DNA of 64,000 bases from assembly GCF_000004075.3 (NCBI RefSeq), contig NC_026657.2:6448001-6512000 (forward strand). Reading direction: 5' to 3'. Below the pieces are notes generated by a model that was not told the origin of the DNA, made no database searches, and was given only the letters and a program-made list of their open reading frames with translations. The DNA is from Cucumis sativus (lineage: Eukaryota; Streptophyta; Magnoliopsida; Cucurbitales; Cucurbitaceae). A program made the position numbers and the translations under genes. Shown here in pieces: positions 50,650 to 63,713 of the stretch. Positions within the stretch are counted from its first letter, which is position 1. The number at the start of each line of letters is the position of its first letter.

Positions 50650-53303
50650 TTAAGTATGATTGGGTGATTGTAAATAAGAACAAACCCTAGCATCCTTGTA
50701 AATTTTGCCAGCCCTACAAAAGTAGCCCTTACTTGGGGCACAATGAGTATGTTTTGAGCATATGCAAAGTCCTTCCAACGCACAACCATCTTTGTATATA
50801 TTCACCGTTCCTTCTACTCCAAGGATTTGATCTGTCCACTCATTTGAAAACAACCTATGGGGATCATATTCCTTCATAATCTTCAAAAACTTTTCTATAT
50901 TTCTGTATTTGTGAAATACTTGATGAAATGCCACGTTCCTGTTCTTTCCCCAATGGGGAATGCCTCCATATTTGAACACTGCCATTTGCTCCACCTCTTC
51001 TATCACGTCCTCGAAAAGCCTTGGACTCATTGGGTCTTTGCTTCTGTAATATGTTAAGTCAAACTCAACGCTATCTTGTTGCTTCCCTAAGTAGGCGGTG
51101 GAGGCTGTAACATATCGCATGAGGATGCCATTGTAGAGCTCAAGACCACAGAATGCCATTGGTTCCAACTCAGCAAGTTTCTGGACATCTTCGATGAAAC
51201 TTTTGACCACTGTCAACTCAATGCTAACGGATGTTTCATAGAAGAACTCTCCTTTGATCGAAGGATCCCAAGGGCATGCCGTTATTCTAAAATCATTGAG
51301 GCTGTCTAGGCAACTTCCAGAGGACTGAAGTCGATTGTTATACCCGATCACTGGATATTTCAGAAATGTGATGCCTACAATATTTATATAAGACATATAT
51401 ATATTATACATTTTGTTTAATATAACTAACTAAAACCACAAAATTAAATTTAAGGATGATGATCGTTACCATTGTTGGTTAATCCGTAAGCCAACAGTGA
51501 AAGAGTGGACGTGATTAGGTTTCCACTTAAACACTTGGCAGCTGCATCACGCCTTGATTCTTGCTCCTCCTCTAATATAATGAATGAATTAATTATTAGT
51601 CCATGTTATAATATTTTCAGAGGTGATTAATTAATTGGCCGGCGAACCAAAAAAAATTTGACTCAATTAATAATTGAAGTGTAAATAATATTAACCTGAG
51701 GCCCGAAGAAGTGCCAATTCTACTGAAAGCGTGGGGCGAAATGGGATAAAGTCATAGAGGCCATTACCGGAGGTATTGGACGGAACGCGGGTGTCTATCC
51801 GATACACAACTTTTCGTTGGCTTGGATACCAACTCATATCTCCAAATTCATAGCTTTTCCCAAACCTAATTACTTCATCCCCCAAATCCTTGTCATCCCT
51901 TTTCAAATATGTGATGGATCGCTTGAACATAGGTTGTAATTTCAGAGTTACCTACACACGTATTTCCTCATTTCAATCATACCAATGTGCCATATTAATT
52001 CCTTTTTTTGTCTTCCTATATTTATTTTTATTTATCTTTCTAAGTTGAATGTATAACGATATGCCATATTAATCACTTTGCTTCTCTTTATTTTCATTTA
52101 TGTATGTAAGTTGAATATACTTTGTGCACGAATGGATACTCGTTTATATTATTTAGCTACTTATATAGTCAATACTTTATTTTTAATAAAATAAAGATGA
52201 TGATTATTTTATTTTATAAAAATAGATATTTTTAACGATAATGTCTATTGAAAATTGATATGGAGGATGACCATCGTTGTAATAATACATTCACACATGA
52301 CAATTCTCATCTAACATCTATGCTGACATTATAGCTTAATTTTATAATAGTGTCTATTTGATATTCCTTTAATTACTATGTATTTTAATTTCTCATCAAA
52401 ACAAAACAAGTTTAACAACTCTGTATCGTCCCACATATTCCTTTACTCAACATCATTATTTCAACAATGCATAAAAGAAGAAGAAAAAAAACCCCAGCAA
52501 TTACTCTTTTTAAATTTATATACTTATTTTATACGCCCTCACAGCAAGTAACATGGCAAGATTTTAACTAGTAATATAAAATGCAGATGCATGCTGACCT
52601 GTGTAATAACTCCAAGAACTCCCAAAGAAACTTTGGCAGCGTTGAGATGGTTTTGGTCATCAGGTAGAATGGTCCGTTGTTTGGCGTACCCATCTTCAGG
52701 ACCACCAGGACTGACCATTTGAACGGCCACAACGTAGTCGTGGACTGCGCTGCCTTTGCCCCATAGTGAGCTCCCATGTGCCCCGGTGCTTAGGAGTCCT
52801 CCGATGGTGAGCCCCCACCAGTAAGGAGTACTAGGCAGAGCCAGCCCAGCCGTCGCAGCATCCTCTATGATCTGCCTCAGCGTGGCTCCCCCTTCCACGC
52901 TTATGCTCATTCCCTCAACGTCCACTTTTACAGTCCTGTTCAAGTACTTTGTGCTTATAACCACCCCCTCCTCCCCCTCCGGACATGCCAGCTTCGGAAT
53001 GCTGTGAGAGAACCGAGTCCCCACCTTCATTTTCCTCAAGCCTCTCGTCGCCGCTGCCACTGCCAACATCACCTCCGCCTCTGTGGTTGGGTATATCACC
53101 TCCGCCACACGGCAGATGCTTCGGTCCGGAAACGAACCGTAGAAATTTGTGATGGTACAATTGGCGTATTTATTTGGGGATACGGATACGCATTTGATGG
53201 GATCCCCCGGTGGACTGCATTCAGAAACAAGAACAAGAAACATGAAAACCACCGAGCTCGGGCAGGAGACAACGCAATAAGACCGCCACGACCACCGACG
53301 CAT
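50650..53303 (-). CDS. L-gulonolactone oxidase-like FAD enzyme (GULLO), 595 aa
   Basis: Exons on the minus strand: 52599-53303, 51696-51951, 51470-51571, 50650-51374; 1788 nt, in frame. Plant GULLO-like proteins are secreted or endomembrane aldonolactone oxidoreductases, proposed to make ascorbate from L-gulono-1,4-lactone. Activity in plants is weak and partly disputed. A basic start and hydrophobic segment (about 14-27) act as signal peptide. The FAD-binding PCMH domain spans about 58-245 (YPTTEAEVMLAVAAAT, VEGGATLRQIIEDAATAGLA, WGLTIGGLLSTGAHGSSLWG, SLGVLGVITQ). The ALO C-terminal domain follows (SVEFDLTYYRSKDPMSPRLF, GGIPHWGKNR, KFLKIMKEYDPHRLFSNEWT). A Cys-rich tail (CALEGLCICSKHTHCAPSKG) is typical of the plant subfamily. 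The start is the first true ATG; the frame is open upstream only from a TTG codon. No truncation was seen. Confidence 0.93.
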
Positions 53304-53459
53304 AGTGTAGGACTTAAGTTTTCTAAGCTTCAGGACACCCCCTTCTCTTACCAACGAAAAGTAGTTTATTTACTAAAGTTTCTGGGATCCATTAATATCC
53401 CCCAAACTTCTCTCTTGCCCAAACCAGCCTATACAAAATTTAAATCAAGATGATTGTGT

Positions 53460-55900
53460 TTTCTGTTAGTTTTTTAATATAATATTTGATATTAAAGGAA
53501 GATGGGAATATGATTGCATTTTGGTTCGTTGCTTCTACTCAAAATAACAAATGAATGAATACCTAACTTCCCAGTAGAGTCAGCTAAAGTGTTGTAAGAG
53601 GACACAGTAGTGCGTCCTCATTTCAAAATAATGCCCAAATCTATCCTATATCTCAACTTTCCCACGCCTACGTATATACAACATTTTTTCTGATTCACAC
53701 ACCTTATTTTTAAATATAATCTCTATTATAAACATTTGAAAATGGAATTCATCTCTAATGCAACTACGTTTAAAATATGTCAGATTTAGTTTATAGAAAT
53801 GGCTATTTAATTTGATGGACAAAATTAGGAAAAAAAATCGATGTGATGACTGATAAGATGTTCTTCTAATCAATTTTTAATTTGATATAAAATGCTTTCT
53901 TTTATATAATATTATTTTTTACTGATGTATTATGAGTCTCTTTTTTATTCCTTTCTAGTTATCATATTTTAGCACTGAGTTTTTCTTTTCTATTTTTGCT
54001 ATATTTTGTTATTGGTGCTTGTGTTTCGTGGGATCGTATAATTAGAGCATGTGATTGGGTTAGAAAAATAGATGTAGATGTAGCCTAACTAGCTATGCAA
54101 TTAATATATATATATATGAGTTGTTTCGTGTCGAAGTTGTAATCCATTATCATCATTTACTTTACTCCACCAAAACTTTTAATGTGAAGATGGCCTTCAC
54201 CTAGCTCATTTACATCTTTTTTTAAAAACAAAGAAAAAATAAAGAACAATTCAATGTAATAAAGAACAATTCAATGGATATAAAAAAATTGTCAGCATAT
54301 ACCTAAATCAAATCAAAATGGAGGAAGGAATGACCTAAGAAACAAAATATGGTTTTTTCTTGACTACTTGTTTTTCATCTTTCCTTCACACAAAAATAAG
54401 ATTAAAACTTAGTTTTTAAAAAATAACTTCTAGTTTTATTTTTGTATAAGGGAAAGAGAAGAAAACAAGACTAGATGGATGCATCACAATGCACTCAATT
54501 TTTTTTCTTAATTTTATTGTTTATTATGTATTAAATTCTCTACTATAAATAATTAAAAGTTTGTCTATTCAATATATACTTAAACAATAACCCCTCTCTT
54601 TGTCTTACATCAATGGATCTTCTCCATTGAAGATCCCCTATATGGACAACACACTTCGAGTTTAATGAGCGTAATTCTAGTTGTTTTGTTTGGAAGAAAA
54701 TGATTTGTTTAAAATAAAGCAACCAATTTTTTTCAAATATAGCAAGATTTTGATCGACGACTTGTTATATTTGTAAATCTTTTTAACATTATATAATATT
54801 TTAGTATCTTTAATAACTTAATATCGTATTGTCATGAATTTAACTTATATTAGTTGGATGTATATGTTTTTTTTTTCTCTAGAAGTTAATTTATATTGTT
54901 TTGAAATTGTTATAAAATATATAAATATATGAGATTGAATATGAATATGAATTTGTAAGTACTTGAACTTGATTTAAAAGAAGATACATGGTTGATAACC
55001 TTTTCTTTTTCCCAGTGGAATATTATATAGAATTTTGTTTAACAGAAGTGATATCAATTTGTGATAGTTGAAAAAGGAAAGAGAGTCAAGAGTCTATATA
55101 TTTCAATTGACAATAAATTAAGCTATACATTAGGCAATTTAAATAGAGGTTACGCTATATGTGATTGAAAATCATTAAATATAGTTAATTGCAATTAATT
55201 AGTTAAGATGAAATGAATGTATTGGTGAGAATCTTAAAAACTCATGCTTACAAAGGCTTTTAGATTTTTTTTTTCTTTCTAAAAACTAGTAAATGGCATC
55301 ATAAGATATCCAAACAACAATCTAAAATCTCATGCAAAATGGCCCTTTCAAGTTACCATGAAACTTCAAGGTAAATAGAGTATTTAGCAAATTAAAAGTA
55401 TTTTATGTGTTTGATTAGATGGTAAAAATTGATTATCAATTCTAAAACACACTAAAAAACAAAGATGCTTAGAAATAGTCTTGAATAATAATAATAAACG
55501 AAGAAAGAAGGAAAAAAGAGCACAGCCAAAGAGAAGCACACAAGAAACAGTATGGAAGAATGATCATATCAAACTATCAATTAGTTGTATGATTATTGTA
55601 ACAATTAAACACAAAACACAACACGTTTCTGTTAGACCAAATACAAGAATCAGTATTGACACTGAAAAATACTAAACAATTTCAAAATCCCTCGATCTGT
55701 TTAGGTCAAACAAAGCATATTATATATGGACCAATTTGGCCAATTTGAGACAACAACGAAGTCTTGAGACTCTTGGTTAAATAATGTTACATCCTATTCC
55801 TGGGAAACTCTGTTTTGGGGGTTAGGAGAATTATAAGAAATATGTTTCAGTAGGACATTGATTTTAATCATCCTAAAATGCATTCAAAGTTTTTTCATCT
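53460..55900. other. AT-rich intergenic region
   Basis: Between the GULLO-like and IQD genes. No gene, RNA or element was recognised. Small direct repeats such as AATAAAGAACAATTCAATG (54239-54275) and AT runs near 54102-54117 are present. Confidence 0.65.
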
Positions 55901-55902
55901 TA

Positions 55903-57550
55903 TCACCTTAGCCACCTTCTTAGATCCGAGGTTGATGATGGGGAAATCTCTCCGCCTAGGCTCTCAGTACAGCAGGAAGAATAGTTGGATTGCTGCTCCA
56001 TCCCCAAGTACGTCCCACTCACGCTCTTGAAACTTGGACTCCTCAAAACTCCATGCCCAATGGGATCCGCAACTGGGAATGACAGCCGTTTCTTCGCACA
56101 CCCAACTCCTCCCTTCTCCCTCTCCCTCTCCCTCTCCGGCGTTGATGCCCTTTGCCTTGGTGCGCTCTGCGATCGCAATCGTGCCTTTGCAGACTCCGTG
56201 GCCGCCATGTAATTGGGCAAACAATTGCCATCACCACCATAACTGCTACTCGCCCCACTCCTCCCTTGTTGGACCAAATTCCCACTGTAGTAATAGTTTG
56301 ACCTTAAGCTCGGTGTTTGGGATGTATTGTCGCTTTTGTCTTCTCTTACAAAACGCGGGCTTGCCGACCGGACTTGTAGCATAGGCCTGGTTTTAGACGG
56401 GGAGGGTGTGGCCGGTGAGTGGTGGAAAGAGTATACGTTTTGTTGCATCCGGTTAAGTGGGGAACTGCCTGAATGCGGGTTTGTTCTTTGTAGATTTTGG
56501 GCCATTCTTCGGAAGTTGGAGGATGTTCGAGTGTAAGGCTGGAAGGTATCGATTTCCACTGTTTTGATTGGATCTCTTTGATCTGTTGAAGCTCTTCCCC
56601 TGCTTTCCCATGCCTTCCTTGAATTCCATTGATCTAACCACTTGGGTCTTTCTTCCAGATCATCTCCACTGCCCATGGACGGACTTCGACCTCTCCGCCA
56701 TATCTGAAATTTCGAATCAGAAACAGAACACGAAAACAGAGGAGGAAGAGATGGAAAAAGAAACGAACCTGTTGGGAGAGATTTCTATCACGCTTCATTG
56801 CAAACTCCTTCCTGTCAGACAAGTATTGAAGGTAACGGGATCCAAGGGCGGTACTAGGGTCGCTGAGTGTGGAATTACCAGACTCCTCGTGAGAGAGTCG
56901 CATCCGCTGATCGAGCACACGGGCCTGCACTCGAACCAGCGCTTGCATGCATCGGAGGGTCATCTTAGCCTGTTTCCTGACGTTGTGACCTCTCACCAGA
57001 GCCTGTAACTTCACAAGCCCCTTGAGGGCACGCAGAGCCCTCCTTGCCTTCATCAGTAAATCAGACCCAAATCAACGTAAACCCAAGAGAAAGAAAGTAT
57101 GATTTTTTAGTAGCACAAACATACCAGGTATCCTCTAAAAGCAGTCTGAATGAGAATTGCAGCGTAGTGGTCTCTGGCGTTGTTGGAAGGCCTGGTGCTG
57201 GTGGTGAGGCGAGCAACCTGTACAGCCGCTTGGGCGGTGACCATTGCAGCTTCGGCAGTGGCCACCGCCGCAGCAAGGGCCGCGTCGGAGGATGGGTTGG
57301 AGGGCGTTTGGTGGGTGACCTGGTCGTGCAGATTCGTAGATCGCCTAAAACCCCATCTTCGCTTCTCTGTTTTCTGCGGAGAAAACAAGGAAGGTGTGAT
57401 CATGAGATAAACCCATAAAAGTGGGAAAATAATAGAGCATAAAAATGATAAGGAAAAAGGAAAACAAACCTTGTGATCTTCATCTTTTGAAGGAGATCTA
57501 AAAGCCCTTTTGACGGCCGTCAACCACGAGGATCCTCCCTTCTTGCCCAT
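55903..57550 (-). CDS. IQD (IQ67-domain) calmodulin-binding protein, 469 aa
   Basis: Exons on the minus strand: 57470-57550, 57125-57373, 56769-57047, 55903-56703; 1410 nt, in frame. IQD proteins are plant scaffolds that bind calmodulin and calmodulin-like proteins at microtubules, the plasma membrane or the nucleus. The start [20 protein letters not shown] is the family N-terminus. An Ala-rich stretch precedes the IQ67 domain (about 95-162), with [40 protein letters not shown] and ALVRVQARV. The intron inside IQ67 after GYL falls at the conserved phase-0 site of the family. The Ser/Arg-rich C-terminus holds DUF4005-like [20 protein letters not shown] and ends RRWLR. A CTCTCC hexamer run (about 56113-56136, plus strand) encodes alternating Glu-Arg. 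A 5'-UTR intron is possible (acceptor-like AAATGCAG just upstream) but not proven. The subfamily number is not assigned. Confidence 0.95.
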
Positions 57551-57599
57551 GAAAAACAGAGCGCTGCATTTACAAGTAGACTAGAGTGGCTGGGAAGAG

Positions 57600-59150
57600 A
57601 GAGATCATTCATTAGCAACTCATTGACAGATAGACCCCCCAAAGCAAGAGCAACAGTGTGGTGAAGTTAGAATAGGGTACTGCGGTGCCCCACGTCTTTG
57701 AAAACTATGAATTATGCAATGCAAAATAAAAAGAAGAAGAGAAAAAGGGCTAACGTGAATTATGCAATGCAGCTGTAAATACATCCATCCAGTAAAGCTG
57801 AAGCCGGAGCCACGGATGGATATTGAAGAATAAGAATCTTTTTTCTTTTCTTCTTTGATTTTTAAAATGGGAGGAGATTAAGAATAGATAGGAGGAGTTT
57901 AGAAACAATAAAAGAAATAAATAAAAGAAATGGAGAAAGAGGGTTTGTGAGTGGGGATAGAAGCATGGAATGAAACATTTTAATAATGGAAAGAAGAAGG
58001 CCAAAGGGGGTATAGCATTGAAACCAAGACGTGAGAAGTGGAGAGAGCGAGAGAGAGAGAGGCATTTGTTGATTTGTTTGGGAAAAAGAAACCCACAGGG
58101 GTTTGGCTTTTCCAAAAAACAATCCTCTTTTTTAGGTATAAATATAAATATTAAAATACTATAATATTAAATTCAAGTGGATAAAAGGTTTGTTTCTCCA
58201 AATCTTACTTTGACAGTTGAAAGAAACAAAGCATCATGTATTGCTAATCACGTGCTTCTGACACACGGGAGAGCGTAGTGTCAGACCAGTTTGCTTACCT
58301 GTCTACCTTGCCTTGGTCCCACTTCAACCTCACATCTTTTCCTTTTCTTTTCTTTAAATATAACAATTAAATTTAAAATAATTAATTCTATAACAATATT
58401 TTTAAAATATTATAAATATAGTCAATTTTGTTTATCATACATTTCATCACTCATAAAACTTATGCAAATATTGATATATATAGTCTATCACATTTAAAGG
58501 GTTTCCTGGCTCCATGGTGCATAAATCATTTTTATTTTTTCTTTCTAATTTAAAACAATTCACACTTTCTTTAACAATTTTTTCCTATTAAACTATATAA
58601 ACTAAACTCACCATCAATTAATCAAATAAATATCTCCATTGCTCTTTTTTTATAATATTATTATCAATATTGCAATTAAATTTTAGAAACAGAAGATTGT
58701 AGTTTATAGAAACAATATCCCGATGCTCACTTTTGCCTCTCTCTCTAAAATGTGTTCCTGTAAAGTTTTTCAATCCTTAATGAAAATAACATGCACTTGG
58801 ATACTGAAATTAAAATAATATTACATGTATCTTTTAATCGTTAGTACTTAAGTATTTCTTTCAACATAGCCTCACATGTTAAAAAAAGTTGATTTAGTCA
58901 ATTACTAAAAACAAAACTTTTTTCTTTAAATCTCTCAACTCAACTGTCACCGTTGTGAATATTAGAATTGGTTGGTGATAAAATTGGAGTACACTGTGAA
59001 TTAAATTTTGAAGTTCTCTCTTAGATGGAATTTCTTTCTCACCGTATTTTCGTCAATTCACTAAACATAGAAGTTAATGATAGACGGTGAGAAATTGAAT
59101 TTTTTTAAAAAAATGTAAGAAAGTAAATTGAAAATGTCTAGACGCACACG
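57600..59150. other. IQD upstream region and AT-rich intergenic DNA
   Basis: This includes the probable promoter and leader of the IQD gene (minus strand) and a GA-rich run at 58040-58062. No other gene was seen. Confidence 0.6.
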
Positions 59151-59199
59151 TAGAGAATACTTAGAGGGAGAGGATACAGAGCATTGGGCTCAAAGCCCA

Positions 59200-59860
59200 T
59201 CTACTTTTCGTCAAATTTTGAGAAGCTGGGCTGTACAATATGGCCCAATGTACTTTTGACTTAGTGGCAAATTTACGAGAAATTCATACAAAAAAGGCAC
59301 AATGAGAATGCCAAGTTACCCCCACCGATTTTCTACTCAATTTTCTCTCACAGTTGGTTGAAGGCGAATCCATTAAGAATTCCATGGGCGAACTCGGTGA
59401 AGGAGAAGCAGATGACGAGAATCAAAGAGATTGGTAGAATAATTGAGTAGAGAATTGGGGGCTGATTTACTTGGTCTTTTGGTAAATTTCACACCTTTAT
59501 CAAGTCTTTGTGTTTCGGCAAAGTAAAACTAACCCAACTTTCACTTAGAGCCTCTCATTATAGATGGTCTGTACAAAAACGCAAAATTCAGATAAATTTC
59601 TTACACAAAAGAAGGTTGTAGTTGTAACTAACACATTTCTATTGGAAAACAATGGAGATCTGTATTTCCACTGGGAGTGGCTTCAGACCGAAACTCCATT
59701 GCCATTGGAATCAGAACTGGCGACGATTGGATTGAAATCGCGAAAGGATGCTCCTCAAGTCCCCAAGGCAGCTGAGCATCCGCCACGAGTTCAGCTGACA
59801 TGATTTTGAAAGTACATTTGAAAAGCCATTTCTCTTTTACAATCATTTTCTTCCTTCCAT
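59200..59860. other. possible small unrecognised gene or gene fragment
   Basis: GGGCTGTACAATATGGCCCAA (59227 on) is a site II-like promoter word. About 145 bp later CCATGGGCGAACTCGG gives an ATG in excellent context (59383). Its 17-codon frame reads MGELGEGEADDENQRDW and contains a possible donor near 59434. A second GC-richer island (59640-59803) is open on both strands. The plus frame reads GDLYFHWEWLQTETPLPLES and then ELATIGLKSRKDAPQVPKAA before a stop at 59801. The minus frame reads MSAELVADAQLPWGLEEHPF. I recognise neither and could not join the islands convincingly. It is either a short lineage-specific gene or the remains of one. Confidence 0.3.
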
Positions 59861-59864
59861 TTTA

Positions 59865-60950
59865 TACATCTCGAAAGTCTCTCCCTCCACCAACCTTCTC
59901 AAACTCCTCCATCCCCAACAGCCCCTTGCCATACTAATCCCTATTCTTCTCATCTCTTCTTCAAACTCTTCATTTTTCTTAATTCAATCATTATTCTAAT
60001 CCGCCTTTTATTGATGATTGTGTTACCTTATGATTAAAATTGGATATGAGAAACAAAAGTGTTTGGTTTTGAAACATAGCTACCAAATACAAACTAAACC
60101 AAAAATCTAAGACTTTTTTTTTTACGATTTTGGATGAATAATTTCACAAATGTATTCAAAATTATGGAATGTGTGATAAATTTGTTTTTAGTATTAATTT
60201 TGAATGTATGGTGGAAGGCCGATGATATTATTATTTTCTTATATGTGAGATAGATTTTGCTTTATTTATGTGTACTAAATGATAGGAATTTGTTAGTTGA
60301 AAAAAAGGATAATTGTTGGAAAGGTTCTAATACAAATCTTCCTCTAAATTTGATTCATGCATTTTGCCATCAAATTTTATTTTAAACTCGAGTTTCATTT
60401 TTCAATTTTCAAAAAACTATTCAAAATTTATTCCAATGAGAGATTGAACTCTCTAATACTATAATATCTCGAGGATAAATTTATAGATGAAATTTAAAAT
60501 TTAAAATTAATAAATACATTTAATCACATAATCATGATATATTGAATCATCAAGAAATCCGAAGTTATATAGTTTAAATTAGGAATAAATTTGATAATTA
60601 TTAGTGGTATAATAGCAAATAAATATATAGATACTTGAAAATCTCAACATTTGATCCTATTATTTTAAAAAAAAATCAAATATTTGAAAAGAAAAAAAAT
60701 ATTATTATTGAAAAGTGATAGAAGGGAAGGTGAAGAGTTAAAAAGAGAAAGAAAAGAAGAAGGTGATATGGTTGTTGTAGGTGTGGTTGAATTAAGAAAA
60801 GAAAATGTAACGAGTAAAAGGAAAATATTAATGCTTAGGGAGAAATCAAGTGGAATAGCATTAAATAGAGGATTGTGAAAAGTTGTTAGTTTAGTGTTTA
60901 GGGGAAAAAGAAGAAAAAGAAGACGAAGGGGTCACCTTCATCATCTATCA
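59865..60950. other. AT-rich intergenic region
   Basis: The sequence holds low-complexity Lys/Glu-rich open frames only (for example 60684-60878). No gene is supported. Confidence 0.6.
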
Positions 60951-60956
60951 TATTGG

Positions 60957-60978
60957 TGGTGTGTGCGCGCGCGCGCGT
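60957..60978. repeat. alternating GT/GC run just before the PHD gene start
   Basis: GGTGTGTGCGCGCGCGCG ends about 20 bp before the ATG at 60998. Alternating purine-pyrimidine DNA of this kind can adopt Z-form. It lies in the leader or core promoter. Confidence 0.8.
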
Positions 60979-60997
60979 TAAGAGTTAAGAGTTAAAG

Positions 60998-63713
60998 ATG
61001 GAGGAGGGAGATTCAAAAGCAGAGGACTGGTGCTTCGTCTGCAAGGATGGCGGAGATTTGATTCTCTGCAACAATGGGTTGTTGTTTTTGTTTTGTCTTC
61101 ACACACTTTTCTCATGCCCTGCTCTTCCTCCCTTCACATCCTCTGCATGATCTCATCATTTGTTTTTTTTCTTTTCAGCAACTGCTCAAAGGTGTACCAT
61201 CTCGAATGTCTCGGTCTCGACTCCGATTACCATTGCCCAACCACCTCTCCTATTCAACAAGAGTGGACTTGCGGTACTTAACCCCACCATTCCATTCATC
61301 TGCTTTCTACTACCAATCTCCAAACATTCTTAATATATATATCTATTTCTTTCTTCAGATTGCCATTCTTGTTCTTCCTGTAAAGAAGCCTCCGAGTTTC
61401 ACTGCTTCTGTTGCCCAACCTCTTTCTGCAACAACTGTATCAAATCTGTCAAGTTTATCCACTTGCGACCCAACAAAGGCCTATGTTCAGACTGCTGGAC
61501 TCTCGTTCGTCTTGCTGAGAAACTTTCATTCTCCAAGGTATTCTCTTTTATTTCCTATTTCCTTAATTCACTCGTTTCTAATTCTTTCTTCCCAATGCAA
61601 CTAGTAGAAAGCTGTGGATTTCGAAGACAGAGATACACACGAGTGCCTGTTCAAAGAATATTGGGATATTGTCAAACAAGAAGAAGGGTTAAGCAGACAC
61701 GTTCTTGTCGCTGTGGAACAAACCCGTTCCTCCAAAAAGGCCACCAGGCAAATGAAGGGCTACATCCCAACGCCAACACGGCTTCCCAGTACTCTTCAAC
61801 ATGAACACACCGACTCCAAGTCCAAATCCAAGTCCAAGCCCAAGCCCAATAATAATAACACACACAAATTCTTGGGTTGGGGTTCCAAACCTCTCATTGA
61901 ATTTCTCACTTCCTTTGGCGTGGATTCAACCAAGGAACTATCTCCATCCGAAGTGAGCTCCATCATCTTGAAGTACGTTCAACAGAATGACCTTATCCAT
62001 CCCATAAATAACAAGAAAGTCATCTGTGACAGACCCCTGCATCTCATTTTTAAGAAGAACACTGTATCCATGAAGCATATTGATCTTCTCTTGGGACCAC
62101 ATCTTTTTCATGACAATAATGAAAATCATGGCATTGGCGAAAAGAGATCAAGTTTTGAACCGGACGAACCACAAATTAATGGGGATGCTGGTTTGAACAA
62201 GTACTACAAAACATTGAACTGCTCTCAGGACAAACCAACCTTTGCATCAGTGGTTCCCCATAACATCAATCTCGTTTACTTGAGGAGGAGCTTAGTGGAG
62301 GATCTTCTAAAACAACCTGAAAGCTTCGAGGACAAGGTGGTGGGAAGTTTTGTTAAGATCATAGACACAAATTCCAGCCAATTTCAATCTAAAGTGAAAA
62401 TTTCTCAACAGCTCTTGCAAGTGACAGGTTGAATAAAACATAATTAATATATGTTCATTTAAGTTGTTCGCTTTTGCTGATTTGTTAACTCATTAATCAA
62501 TTGATTTGTGGTCTCTCAGCTGTGAGCAAAATGTCAAGCAGCGATGGAAGGAGTATTGTGTTGCATGTTTGGGGGTTGCCCAATATTCCAATTTCCATGC
62601 TCTCTGATTCTGACGTAACTGAGGTAACCAAACTGCTTAACTTATCGATTGCCCAATCAATAACATTCTCAATTTGAAGGCTTGTTTAGTGCTATAATTT
62701 TATGCTAAATTAGATGTAACATTATAATATTTAAATTAGATTGGATTGGTGGGTGGAGCCCAATTCCTATTTAGCTAATTAATTCTGAATTTTGTCAGCC
62801 CCACATTTCATTTCCAAATACATGTATGAAGGTGAATGTACGTTCATTATAGAAACGAGAGAGATTGGGTTCCTACAATACGGTCAAGTGTCTAGTTATG
62901 TCCTTAGTAGACTTACCCGAGTTTCTAAATTATTGATTACAAAACTCTAGCCCATTATTTATTTTAAGCTTCTTAAACTCTTTTAAGGCTAGTTACGTTT
63001 GATTTTCTCAATGTAGGAAGATTGCCGGGATCTCAAGGAAAAGATGGAAAAGGGTCTACTCCAGAGACCCTCTGTTGTAAGTTTAGTTAATATGAATAAA
63101 ATAATAAATTCCTCCCTTTATTATATCTAAATATTTAATATATATAATGTATAATATATAATATACGTAACAATGAATGGTTAGAATAAGTTGGCTTTTG
63201 TTTGTGTTCCTCCTTTTCTTGATGACAGGAAGAGATTGAAAACAAGGCTCGGATTCTTCATCAGGACATCAGAAAGAACGTACATATTTCCACTTCCATA
63301 TCTGTTTTTTATCTTCAAAATAATACGTCTTTGTTTACAATTCCTTTTGGCTTTTATCCGCATCATAATTTTGTCATGCTTTTGTTCGTTTTAATTTTTG
63401 GTGGTAGTGGATGGAGAAAGAGCTAGTCAACTTGCAAAACCTCATTGATCGCGCAAATGAGAAGGGTCGAAGAAGCGAATATCCTTTTAAACATTAGTTT
63501 TGAAGTTATTTTTTCCAAGTTAATAGCTAATGAATGGTGATTTTGGCAACCTTAACTAGGCATGTTTGGTGCTAAACGCTATATCAACTGATAGAGGAAA
63601 GACAAAGGCTGAAGAATGAAGCTGACCAACAACCAACACTTCTGAAACAGCTTCCCACTGTTATTGCTGATACTGCCGATGCCCCCACTCAACTTCACAC
63701 ATTCTCTAGTTAG
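60998..63713 (+). CDS. PHD-SWIB-Plus3 domain protein (NERD-like), 9 exons, 521 aa
   Basis: Exons: 60998-61077, 61179-61273, 61359-61537, 61608-62427, 62520-62623, 63017-63076, 63229-63279, 63408-63465, 63595-63713; 1566 nt, in frame. Plant proteins with this set of domains (relatives of NERD and of SWIB/Plus-3/GYF proteins) act in chromatin-linked silencing and transcription. A PHD finger lies at 11-62 (WCFVCKDGGDLILCNNGNCS, YHLECLGLDS). A second Cys-rich segment spans 60-105 (CHSCSSCKEASEFHCFCCPT). The SWIB domain is at about 205-288 (FLGWGSKPLIEFLTSFGVDS, IDLLLGPHLF), and Plus-3 starts near 337 (NINLVYLRRSLVEDLL). No GYF or CCCH domain is present, so the protein is shorter than NERD. The start is the first ATG. 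The exon 8 donor is uncertain: GT at 63466 is weak, and a GC donor at 63475 would add three residues (GRR-like). Confidence 0.88.

Noticed and set aside
53304..53354. N-terminal extension of the GULLO-like protein from a TTG codon
   Set aside because: There is no ATG upstream of 53303 in frame, and a signal peptide starts properly at 53303.
53004..53453. 149-codon plus-strand open frame
   Set aside because: Antisense to exon 1 of the GULLO-like gene, whose protein is clearly recognised on the minus strand.
56034..57418. Several plus-strand open frames across the IQD gene
   Set aside because: Shadows of a GC-richer coding region; the IQD model explains the minus strand with conserved splice sites.
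60684..60878. 64-codon Lys/Glu-rich open frame upstream of the PHD gene
   Set aside because: Purine-rich low-complexity DNA without homology or splice continuity to the downstream gene.
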